Positions 1 to 6,099 of a stretch of 8,202 bases of DNA are shown piece by piece. The notes under the pieces were generated by a model. That model saw nothing but the letters and a program-made list of their open reading frames with translations. It ran no database searches and was not told the origin of the DNA. How positions within the stretch are numbered: position 1 is the stretch's first letter; each line of letters starts with the position of its first letter. The position numbers and the translations under genes were made by a program. The DNA is from Kiritimatiellia bacterium (GTDB lineage Bacteria; Verrucomicrobiota; Kiritimatiellia; RFP12; UBA3636): positions 1 to 8,202 of the forward strand of contig JAFPUX010000550.1 of the NCBI GenBank assembly GCA_017413145.1, in the 5' to 3' direction.

Positions 1-83
1 AAGCGTTCCGCGGCCGCTCGGAGGGCGGCCGCGTCCAGGCGGGGCGCGCGCAGGCGGCGGACGATGCGGATGTCGGACGGCAT
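1..83 (-). CDS. N-terminal start of an unidentified divergent gene (partial)
   Basis: Read on the minus strand from the ATG at 83, the frame is open to the window edge for 27 codons and begins MPSDIRIVRRLRAP, followed by an Ala/Arg/Leu-rich stretch. The start is chosen because a good -10 box (TAGAAT, minus strand, 91-96) sits 7 nt upstream, mirroring the plus-strand gene at 156. There is no room for a Shine-Dalgarno site, so translation would be leaderless. The short basic N-terminus with a beta-strand-like IRIVRRL followed by an alanine-rich helix is loosely reminiscent of small housekeeping proteins such as the endoribonuclease YbeY. Twenty-seven residues are too few to name it, so no function is claimed. 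The gene continues beyond base 1. Confidence 0.6.
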   Translation of the reverse strand, partial: MPSDIRIVRRLRAPRLDAAALRAAAER

Positions 84-90
84 GGACCGC

Positions 91-119
91 ATTCTAGCAC
101 AACGCCCCGCACGGCGCAA
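91..119 (-). promoter_or_regulatory. sigma70-like promoter for the minus-strand gene
   Basis: On the minus strand, TTGCGC (119-114) is followed by a 17-bp spacer and TAGAAT (96-91). The ATG at 83 begins 7 nt after the -10 box, about where transcription should start, so the mRNA is predicted to be leaderless or nearly so. The -35 box matches the consensus at four of six positions and the -10 box at five of six. It abuts the -35 box of the divergent promoter. Confidence 0.6.
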
Positions 120-148
120 TTGACGCGACGCGGGCCGTGGGGTAGAAT
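120..148 (+). promoter_or_regulatory. sigma70-like promoter for the membrane-protein gene
   Basis: TTGACG (120-125), a 17-bp spacer and TAGAAT (143-148) form a near-consensus sigma70 promoter. The expected start of transcription, 6-8 nt past the -10 box, falls on or beside the ATG at 156, implying a leaderless message. The TTG of the -35 box could also be read as an in-frame upstream start codon giving 12 extra residues, but its role as promoter makes that unlikely. Confidence 0.7.
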
Positions 149-155
149 CCGCGCC

Positions 156-851
156 ATGAAAGCAGAACTCCGCAACGACCTGCTCTGCCTCGTCCGCGCC
201 GCGGCCGTTTTCCTCGCGGCCGCCGTGGCGGCGGGCGGCGCGTTCTACGCGCTGCTGCTCGAAATCCGGAAATGCCGCGACATCCCCGAGGGCGGGATCG
301 TCGAAACGACGCAACTCGCCGTTCTCGCTCTTGCGTGCCTGGCGTACGCGGTGCAGGCGCGCCGCAGCCGCGAGACGCCGCGGGCGTTCGCGATGGTTTC
401 GCTCGCGGTCCTCGCGATGTTCGTCCGCGAAATGGACGGCTATTTCGACGTCTGGACGGGCGACCATTCGTTCTGGTTCTACGTCGAGCTGCCCGTCCTC
501 TTCGCGTTGGCCGCGATTCCGGTCCGGCGGTTCGGGCGGACGGCCGGCCAGCTCGCGCGGTTCGTCGCGACGCCGCAGTGCCTGCTGTTCGTCTCCGGCG
601 TCGTCTTCGCCGTCGTCGTCGCGCAACTGGTCGGCTACAAGGAAATCTGGAACCGCATCTTCGACGTGGAGATCTGGAACGACGCCCGCGCCGCGCGCCT
701 GCTCGAGGACGGGCACCTCCCGTACGACCTCGACGTCTCCCGCCACGTGAAGAACACCGTGGAGGAGGCGATCGAACTGGCCAGCTACCTCCTGATCCTC
801 GGCTCGGCGGTCCTTCCGCCGTCGTTGCGGCGCACGCGTGGCCACGCCTGA
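156..851 (+). CDS. polytopic membrane protein of unknown function, 231 aa
   Basis: The product is a small integral membrane protein with about six predicted hydrophobic segments, near residues 12-35, 48-66, 77-90, 107-122, 142-160 and 205-222. Acidic residues sit at membrane borders in two striking patches: REMDGYFD at 91-98, at the end of helix 3, and VEEAIEL at 202-208, at the start of helix 6. Such buried Glu/Asp/Arg patches could bind a metal or cofactor or carry protons, but this is inference. A soluble loop of about 40 residues (161-204) with several Trp, Asp and His residues lies before the last helix. I do not recognise the family. The ATG at 156 is preferred over the TTG at 120 because the TTG belongs to the -35 box. 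No Shine-Dalgarno site is present and the -10 box lies 7 nt upstream, so leaderless translation is likely. It is divergent to the gene at 1-83, and the next gene has its own promoter 11 bp after this stop codon, so it is probably monocistronic. Confidence 0.85.
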   Translation: MKAELRNDLLCLVRAAAVFLAAAVAAGGAFYALLLEIRKCRDIPEGGIVETTQLAVLALACLAYAVQARRSRETPRAFAMVSLAVLAMFVREMDGYFDVWTGDHSFWFYVELPVLFALAAIPVRRFGRTAGQLARFVATPQCLLFVSGVVFAVVVAQLVGYKEIWNRIFDVEIWNDARAARLLEDGHLPYDLDVSRHVKNTVEEAIELASYLLILGSAVLPPSLRRTRGHA

Positions 852-861
852 GGCAAGCCCG

Positions 862-890
862 TTTACACGAGGGGCGGAAAGGTGTATGAT
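862..890 (+). promoter_or_regulatory. sigma70-like promoter for the protease gene and possibly those after it
   Basis: TTTACA (862-867), a 17-bp spacer and TATGAT (885-890) each match five of six consensus bases. The site lies 11 bp after the stop of the membrane-protein gene. Transcription would begin near 897, giving a leader of about 70 nt before the ATG at 967. It is one of the few AT-rich islands in this GC-rich window, which adds weight. Confidence 0.65.
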
Positions 891-931
891 CGGTTGCGGT
901 CATCCACCCATCCCCGCTTCGACCGGGTGCG

Positions 932-962
932 GAAAAGCCGCCGCCCGTGCGGAGGGCTTTTC
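932..962 (+). promoter_or_regulatory. leader hairpin overlapping a Shine-Dalgarno-like site
   Basis: GAAAAGCC (932-939) is the exact reverse complement of GGCTTTTC (955-962), and a nested CCGC/GCGG stem (941-944 with 949-952) fills the loop. The structure ends 4 nt before the ATG at 967. The only Shine-Dalgarno-like sequence, GGAGGG (951-956), lies across the inner stem and the outer right arm, so folding would hide it. The A-rich left arm and the GGGCTTTTC right arm also resemble an intrinsic terminator. It could be the end of the upstream transcript, an attenuator, or a translational lid on the protease gene; the sequence does not decide between these. An alternative CACCC/GGGTG pairing (905-909 with 925-929) lies just upstream. 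Confidence 0.5.
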
Positions 963-966
963 GAAC

Positions 967-3900
967 ATGAAACGAATCCTCCCACTCGTCCTCCTCGTTT
1001 CCTTCCTCTCCGCCCCGTCCGCTCCGGCGCGCGTTCTCTCGCAGGCGGAGATCGAGACCGCCGCCGCGAACTTCCTGGCGTCCGACGATCTCGGATCGAA
1101 GCTGCTGCCCGGCCGCACGGTCGCGTCCGCGAAGCCTCGCGACTCGCTCTGGATCGTCGATCTCGACCCGGCCGGCTACATCGTCCTGTCCGGCAGCGAC
1201 GCGGCGGAGCCGGTGATTGCGTTCGGCCCGGAGAAGCTTTCCCCGATCGACCCGGATGAGCCGCTTTACGCGCTGCTCGCGCTGGCAAGCACGAACTGCC
1301 TTGCCGCGGAAGCGGCACCCGCGCCGGCTCCGGCGCCGGCCGGGGAAGGGGAGAGGGCCGGCGAAGACGGCGAAGCGGCGTCTGCCGCGCGCCGCGCCGC
1401 GCGCTGGGAGATGTTCCTTCGCGGCCCGTCCGCGCCGGACGCCGCCCCGGACGATTCGCTCCAGGCCGGCACGCCCGGGACGATCGTCGTGCAGCCACTC
1501 ATGTCGCAGCACTGGAACCAGTGGCAGCCCTACAACGACTACAATCCTCGCGTCCCGGACGATTCGGGCAGCTCCTACTACCGCCGCCGCGCCGCCACGG
1601 GCTGCGTGGCGACCGCCTACACGCAGGTCATGGGCTACTACAAGTGGCCGGTCCGCATGGACCGGACGCTCTGCTACACGAACTCCGTGAACGGAACCGC
1701 GGCGGGCCATCCCTATTCGAGCGTGTTCTTCCGGTTCGACGGGTCCGTTCCGTTCGAGTGGGACGACATCCAGGACTCGTACACGTCCTCGGGCGGGGAC
1801 ATGTCGGGTTACGTGTCCGAGTCCGTCCGCTACCCGATCGCCCGCCTGTTCAACCTCAACGAGGTGATCTGCGAAATCATGTTCTGGCAGCTTTCCAAGG
1901 GGTCGGGCGGCTACGAGGGCACGGTCGGGAACAACAACCCGTGGTACCGGGGCATCACGAACATCGAGCGCGGCGACGAGATGAAGGCGGCGCTCAAGAC
2001 CGCCATCCAGGCCGGCGAGCCGGTCGTCGTCACGGTCCCGGACCACGCCGTCGTCGCTCACGGCTGGGGCGAGAGTTCCGACGGAACGAAGTACGTCTAC
2101 CTCAACTACGGGTGGGCGGGAAGCAACGACGGCTGGTTCGACCTGAACATCTCGTCGGGGAACTACCAGTCCGGCTACATCAAGTCCGCCCACGTCGGCT
2201 TCGTGCCCTACAACTCCGTCCAGGTCGACCCGCTGCCCGCGTATTCGTCCTCCTCCGTCACGCTGAACTGGCACGCGCCCGCGCACTGGAAGAGCCGTAC
2301 GACGGGCTTCAAGGTCACGGCCAGCCTCGCGGGCTCCGGGTCGACGTCGTTCACGGACGACTTTTCGACACGCAAGGGGACCGCCTCCGGCCCCGTGACG
2401 GTCGGCGTCGCCTCCACGACCGGCAATTCGACGCCCGTCCTCGGGTTCGACGGCAAGACGATCGAGCTCCAGCAGTACGTCTGGGACGGCTCGTTCACCC
2501 TGTCCTCGTCCTCGGTCCTCTCGTTCGACTTCTGGTCCTGGCAGTCGGCCAACATCAAGACGTTCTCGCTGCAGGCGTCCTTCGACGGCGGCACGTGGAC
2601 GGACCTCTACGTGAACGACAGCCTCTACAACTACAACGGAGGCGTCTCCCCGGCCTGGACGACGCAGACGATCGACCTCTCCGCCCACGCCGGGTCCACG
2701 GCCCGCTTCCGCGCGATCATCCCGTCCGCCGACCCGAGCCACTACTGGTTCTGCATCGAGGGCGAAGAGGGCGTCCAGATCGCCCTCGACAACTTCCAGG
2801 TGACGGGCGTCGGCTCCTCCTCGGAGGCCTACTCCGCGACCGTCGCGAACACCGCGCGCAGCCACACGATCACGGGGCTGACGGCCGGCAAGACCTACTC
2901 CTTCACCGTCGCGCCGCTCGCGGACAACGCGGCCGACTCCGGCGGCGCCTCGACGACGATCGCCGCGACGGCCGGCACGCTGCCCGAAATCTCGTCCGTT
3001 TGGGCGGACTCGTCCTCCACGAACCAGGTCAAGGAGGGCTTCTTCCGCAACTGCGCGCTGAACGGCCGCACCGTCCTGCGCGTGCAGGCCACGTCGAACG
3101 CGACCTCGCTCGAGGCCCATTCCGGCAACCAGACCGCGCTGCCGGACTCGTCGATCCAGGTCCATTCGAACGGCGGCGGCTCGTTCGACGTCGTGTTCGA
3201 CGCGGCGCTTTCGTCGGAGGCCGACGACCAGCGCCTGATGATGACGCTCGTCGCGAAGGACCAGTACGGCCGCACGGGCGCCAAGAACCTTTCGCTGCGC
3301 CTGCTCGCGTCCGTCCCGTCCGAGACCTACACCCCCGGCGGCCAGACGCCGCCGACGCTCGGGACGGTCTCCGTCGGCTCCGTCACGCAAACGGGCGCGA
3401 CGGTCTCGGTCCCCCTGACCGCGCTCGGCACGGGCGCGACGTCCGCGAGCGTCAAGGTCGAGCTCTCGACCGCGTCGAACTTCTCGACGATCGCGAAGAC
3501 GGACACGAAGACGGCCAACGCGGCCGGGACGCTTTCGTTCCCCTTCTCGGGCCTCTCCGCCGGGACGAAGTACTACGTCCGCGTCACCGCGACCGGCGTG
3601 CAGACGGGCCTCTCCGCGACGGATTCGTCCAAGTCCTTCACCACGGCCGCCAACACCGCGCCGACGCTCGGGACGGTCTCCGTCGGCTCGGTCACGCAGA
3701 CCGGCGCGACGGTCTCCGTCCCCGTGACCGCGCTCGGTGCGGGCAGCTCGTCCGTCACCGTCAAGGTCGTCGTGAACGGCGTCCAGAAGACGCAGACGCT
3801 GAGCGCCGCCGGCACGGCGTCGCTCGTCTTCACGGGCCTTTCCGCCGGGACGCAGTACACGGCCGCCGTCACCGCCACCGGCAACAACGGACTGTCCGCC

Positions 3901-4797
3901 ACGGCGTCGAAGACGTTCCAGACGGAAGCCCTGCCGTCCACCGGCTGGTTCGACGTCAAGTGGAACTCGCAGGGGTGGGGGAGCGGCACCGCGTGGCGCA
4001 CCTCCGCCGGCGAGGCCGCCGCGGGCGGCCGCTGGGCGGTTCCCGCGGGCGACTCCTCCTCGCGCTCCGGATCGCTGCTCGCGCTCGGCCTCCCCGATGG
4101 CGGCGTCCTTCGCTTCACCGCTTCGGAGCCGACCGCCTCGAAGGCGACCGTGACCGTCCAGGGCGCCTTCACGCCCGTCCTCGCCTCCTCGCCGCCCGCC
4201 GTGCCCGGCGTCGCCATCGCGGGCCTCTGCTTCGCCCGCGGCGGCTACAAGGCGTGGAACGGCGCGCAGTGGGTCGCGCTCTCCGGCGCGACGCCAGCCG
4301 CCTCCTCCACCGCATGGACCGCGACGTTCGACTATTCGCAGACGAAGCCGCGCGTGCGCTACGCCGTCGGCGGGACGACGCTCTCCGCCTCCGGCTCCGA
4401 ATGGATCACGCTCGCGACCTCGCAGAGCTATGTCTCCGGCGTGGGCTACGCGGGCGGCGGCTCGGTCGGCGACTTCAAGGCGAGCTACTCGGGCGGCGGT
4501 TACGTCGCGCCCGTGCTCTCCACGCTCGAGGACGGCGGGCACGTCCCGCTCGCCTTCGGGAAGGACGGCTCGAACAACCCGACCTTCGAAATCACTATCA
4601 AGAACGCGGCCAAGAACGCCTGGTACACCGTCTACGCCGCCGACACGGTGGACGGGACCTACAAGGCCGTCACGTCCGTCAAGGCGACCGCCGACGGCCT
4701 CAAGACCCTCTCGATCCCGGCGCCGTCCTCCAAGCCGACGCGCTTCGTCCGCATCGGCGTCTCCGACGCGCAGGTTCAGGCGAACACCGAGCTCTAG
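967..4797 (+). CDS. secreted C10-family (streptopain-like) cysteine protease with multidomain C-terminus, 1276 aa
   Basis: This is an exported papain-like thiol protease made as a zymogen. Residues 1-21 are a signal peptide (MKRILPL start, hydrophobic core, A-P-A before the likely cut). Residues 22-110 resemble the C10/Spi inhibitory prodomain, including GYIVLSGSD at 70-78, and an Ala-Pro linker follows (116-125). The catalytic domain (about 175-415) carries TGCVAT with nucleophile Cys213, DHAVVAHGWG with the likely catalytic His360, and LNYGWAGSNDGWF at 379-391, matching streptopain's HAFVIDG and NWGWGG motifs. Beyond it, an FN3-like fold begins near 418, is interrupted by a MAM-like jelly roll (about 462-615) and resumes at 620-668. 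An Ig-like region (about 672-785), two near-identical FN3-like repeats (796-898 and 899-988), a LamG-like domain (about 993-1175) and a C-terminal module ending ANTEL follow. Streptopain is about 400 residues, so the large tail is an addition, perhaps for binding to surface or substrate. The ATG at 967 is preferred over the one at 838 because it starts a clean signal peptide after the promoter and leader. Confidence 0.88.
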   Translation: MKRILPLVLLVSFLSAPSAPARVLSQAEIETAAANFLASDDLGSKLLPGRTVASAKPRDSLWIVDLDPAGYIVLSGSDAAEPVIAFGPEKLSPIDPDEPLYALLALASTNCLAAEAAPAPAPAPAGEGERAGEDGEAASAARRAARWEMFLRGPSAPDAAPDDSLQAGTPGTIVVQPLMSQHWNQWQPYNDYNPRVPDDSGSSYYRRRAATGCVATAYTQVMGYYKWPVRMDRTLCYTNSVNGTAAGHPYSSVFFRFDGSVPFEWDDIQDSYTSSGGDMSGYVSESVRYPIARLFNLNEVICEIMFWQLSKGSGGYEGTVGNNNPWYRGITNIERGDEMKAALKTAIQAGEPVVVTVPDHAVVAHGWGESSDGTKYVYLNYGWAGSNDGWFDLNISSGNYQSGYIKSAHVGFVPYNSVQVDPLPAYSSSSVTLNWHAPAHWKSRTTGFKVTASLAGSGSTSFTDDFSTRKGTASGPVTVGVASTTGNSTPVLGFDGKTIELQQYVWDGSFTLSSSSVLSFDFWSWQSANIKTFSLQASFDGGTWTDLYVNDSLYNYNGGVSPAWTTQTIDLSAHAGSTARFRAIIPSADPSHYWFCIEGEEGVQIALDNFQVTGVGSSSEAYSATVANTARSHTITGLTAGKTYSFTVAPLADNAADSGGASTTIAATAGTLPEISSVWADSSSTNQVKEGFFRNCALNGRTVLRVQATSNATSLEAHSGNQTALPDSSIQVHSNGGGSFDVVFDAALSSEADDQRLMMTLVAKDQYGRTGAKNLSLRLLASVPSETYTPGGQTPPTLGTVSVGSVTQTGATVSVPLTALGTGATSASVKVELSTASNFSTIAKTDTKTANAAGTLSFPFSGLSAGTKYYVRVTATGVQTGLSATDSSKSFTTAANTAPTLGTVSVGSVTQTGATVSVPVTALGAGSSSVTVKVVVNGVQKTQTLSAAGTASLVFTGLSAGTQYTAAVTATGNNGLSATASKTFQTEALPSTGWFDVKWNSQGWGSGTAWRTSAGEAAAGGRWAVPAGDSSSRSGSLLALGLPDGGVLRFTASEPTASKATVTVQGAFTPVLASSPPAVPGVAIAGLCFARGGYKAWNGAQWVALSGATPAASSTAWTATFDYSQTKPRVRYAVGGTTLSASGSEWITLATSQSYVSGVGYAGGGSVGDFKASYSGGGYVAPVLSTLEDGGHVPLAFGKDGSNNPTFEITIKNAAKNAWYTVYAADTVDGTYKAVTSVKATADGLKTLSIPAPSSKPTRFVRIGVSDAQVQANTEL
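3352..3737 (+). repeat. tandem FN3-like module repeat inside the protease gene
   Basis: A 77-bp segment at 3352-3428 recurs at 3661-3737, 309 bp (103 codons) later, with 72 of 77 bases identical. Four of the five differences are synonymous; the fifth changes Leu to Val. Both encode P-T-L-G-T-V-S-V-G-S-V-T-Q-T-G-A-T-V-S-V, the first strands of an FN3-like domain. The rest of each copy has diverged more, although both keep a GLSAGT.Y motif near the end. This points to module duplication, with the start of each unit conserved or homogenised. Confidence 0.85.
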
Positions 4798-4800
4798 CCG

Positions 4801-4835
4801 CATTCATCATTCATCATTCAGCATTCAGCATTCCG
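4801..4835. repeat. intergenic 7-bp tandem repeat, five units
   Basis: Five head-to-tail heptamers read CATTCAT, CATTCAT, CATTCAG, CATTCAG and CATTCCG. They fill 35 of the 46 bases between the protease stop (4795-4797) and the next ATG (4844), starting 3 bp after the stop. They are much more AT-rich than the surroundings. Short heptameric intergenic repeats are known in several bacterial groups. Here the array occupies the place where a ribosome-binding site would normally be, and none is visible. Confidence 0.85.
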
Positions 4836-4843
4836 ACCCCCAC

Positions 4844-5926
4844 ATGAAAACAACGCTCCCCCTCATTCTCGCCGCCCTTGCGTTCCCCGCCGCGGCGACG
4901 GACTACTACCTCCGCGGCGACGACACCGGCTCCAACTGTTCGCTCAACGGCGCGGGCACGCCCTACGGCTGGGCGACGACGTCCGGCGGAGCGCAGGTCC
5001 GCACGGACACGAGCGACGCCTCCGGCGTCTTCCACCTCGACGGCCACCTGATGCGAATCGCCGATACGACCGCGAACCTCTCGTTCGGCGGCGCGCGGCT
5101 CGTCTTGGACGGCGCGAAGCCCGCGATCAACGACAAGTACACCGCAAACGCGACGCTGACGCTCGACCACGTCTACGTCCCCACCGGGAACGCCGGCGAG
5201 CTGCGCTGCGGCGACAAAGAGCAAACCAAGGTCGTCGCGGGGAGCGACTGGGTCGTCGAGTCCGGCGCCCGGCTCCTGCTCAACATCGGCGAGAAGGATA
5301 GTGCGCGAAACTGGACCTGCTCGGCGACCGTCACGGGCGAAGGCACCTTCGGAGCCGCGTCGGGCGTCAACGACACCCGCGTGTATTCGGCGAACAGCGC
5401 CACCGCGTCCGGAGCCGTGACGCTCACGGGCGATCTTTCCGGCTTCACCGGATACCTGAGCGCCGGCGAGAACGGGACGACCTGGACGGGCGACCAGGCC
5501 ACCGCCGTCAAGAACCTCAAGCTCGTCATCGGCGCCGCGTCGGCCCTGCCGGTGTCGACGCCGGACGGAGACGTCCTCGCCGGAAGCGTGTGCGTGACGA
5601 ACGGCGCGACGATCTCGTTTTCGTGCAACGCGACGTCGCCCGAGATCCGCGGTTGGGACTTCGGGAGCGGCGCCGTGCCGACGGTGAACGTCGATTCCGG
5701 CAAGACCGTCTACGTCTACGGCCCCGTGACGGGGTCGGTCGGCTTCAAGAAGACCGGCAACGGCACGCTGGTCCTGAACGTCGGGGGCGAGGGCGCCTAC
5801 GACACGATCACGCTCTCGGGCTCGAGCACCGTCTCCGCCGCGACGCTCTCGGCCTATGTCGCCAAGTGCGAGCAGTGGCTCGCGGAACGTGGCGGCGCCA
5901 CCGCTCCGGCGATCTTCTTCTACTAG
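4844..5926 (+). CDS. secreted beta-strand-rich protein with an autotransporter-associated repeat motif, 360 aa
   Basis: The product has a signal peptide (MKTTLPLILAALAFPAAA, likely cut after residue 18) and a mature region rich in Gly, Thr, Ser, Asn and Val with the alternating pattern of a parallel beta-helix. GFKKTGNGTLVLN at 300-312 fits the autotransporter-associated beta-strand (PATR) motif, normally K-T-G-x-G-T-L-x-L. Only one clear copy is present, and no C-terminal autotransporter barrel or known sorting signal is seen; the protein ends in APAIFFY. It may be a surface or extracellular structural or adhesive protein; no enzymatic residues are recognised. It lies 46 nt after the protease gene on the same strand, separated by a heptamer array, and could be co-transcribed. 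No Shine-Dalgarno site is visible. The start is supported by the signal peptide and by the MK[R/T]xLPL start shared with its neighbours. Confidence 0.8.
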   Translation: MKTTLPLILAALAFPAAATDYYLRGDDTGSNCSLNGAGTPYGWATTSGGAQVRTDTSDASGVFHLDGHLMRIADTTANLSFGGARLVLDGAKPAINDKYTANATLTLDHVYVPTGNAGELRCGDKEQTKVVAGSDWVVESGARLLLNIGEKDSARNWTCSATVTGEGTFGAASGVNDTRVYSANSATASGAVTLTGDLSGFTGYLSAGENGTTWTGDQATAVKNLKLVIGAASALPVSTPDGDVLAGSVCVTNGATISFSCNATSPEIRGWDFGSGAVPTVNVDSGKTVYVYGPVTGSVGFKKTGNGTLVLNVGGEGAYDTITLSGSSTVSAATLSAYVAKCEQWLAERGGATAPAIFFY

Positions 5927-5978
5927 TCCCGCCCCGCCTCCCCTTCGCCGGAAACGAACCCGTTCGCCAGGACGCGCC

Positions 5979-6041
5979 ATGAAACGAATCCTTCCGCTTC
6001 TCGCCCTTTTCGCGGAGGTTGCCGCCGGCACCGAACTCTAG
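5979..6041 (+). pseudogene. 20-codon remnant: signal peptide joined to a protease-like C-terminal tail
   Basis: The ORF reads MKRILPLLALFAEVAAGTEL and stops. Its first 14 nucleotides are identical to the start of the protease gene at 967, giving the same MKRILPL. Its last nine residues, AEVAAGTEL, align without gaps to the end of that protease, AQVQANTEL, with six identities and the same TAG stop. The simplest reading is that a paralogous secreted protein lost everything between its signal peptide and its last few codons by an in-frame deletion. An alternative is a genuine small peptide or a leader peptide for the hydrolase gene 58 nt downstream, which would fit the hairpin between them. It lies 52 nt after the stop of the beta-strand protein gene. 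No Shine-Dalgarno site is visible. Confidence 0.55.
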
Positions 6042-6054
6042 TTCCGTCCGGCGG

Positions 6055-6083
6055 CGTGGCGGGGGTGGTCGCCCCCCTCCACG
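6055..6083 (+). terminator. strong hairpin ahead of the hydrolase gene; possible terminator or attenuator
   Basis: CGTGG-C-GGGGG (6055-6065) pairs with CCCCC-T-CCACG (6073-6083), giving ten GC-rich pairs around one C/T mismatch and a 7-nt loop. Four T bases follow at 6090-6093 after a 6-nt gap, so it is weak as a classical intrinsic terminator. It lies between the 20-codon ORF and the hydrolase start and could end the upstream transcript partially, attenuate the downstream gene, or protect the mRNA from decay. Confidence 0.45.
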
Positions 6084-6099
6084 GCACGGTTTTCCGAAC

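Noticed and set aside
838..966. Upstream ATG at 838 adding 43 residues to the protease
   Set aside because: It lies inside the end of the membrane-protein gene and before the promoter at 862-890, and it would bury the clear signal peptide that starts at 967.
94..4803. Minus-strand open frame of 1569 codons opposite the protease gene
   Set aside because: Its codons are in exact register with the sense codons of the protease gene, so it stays open simply because that gene uses no TTA, CTA or TCA codons. The product is Arg/Gly-rich low-complexity sequence with no domain or signal, whereas the sense frame has catalytic motifs.
4430..4843. Start at 4430 for the beta-strand protein gene
   Set aside because: The extra N-terminus is an Arg/Ser/Thr-rich out-of-frame reading of the protease gene and of the heptamer repeat. 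The ATG at 4844 begins a proper signal peptide.
1521..4847. Plus-strand +1-type frame of 1108 codons inside the protease gene
   Set aside because: It overlaps the protease in another frame and is Arg-rich (RRR, GRR, DRR runs), as expected from out-of-frame reading of GC-rich codons. It has no signal peptide or domain.
5946..5970. Small inverted repeat CGAAC-CC-GTTCG after the beta-strand protein gene as a terminator
   Set aside because: The stem is only 5 bp with a 2-nt centre and no T run follows, so it is not convincing.
4814..6031. Minus-strand open frame of 405 codons opposite the beta-strand protein gene
   Set aside because: It is in antisense codon register with the sense gene, has low complexity and a high arginine content, and its translated start falls in the heptamer repeat.
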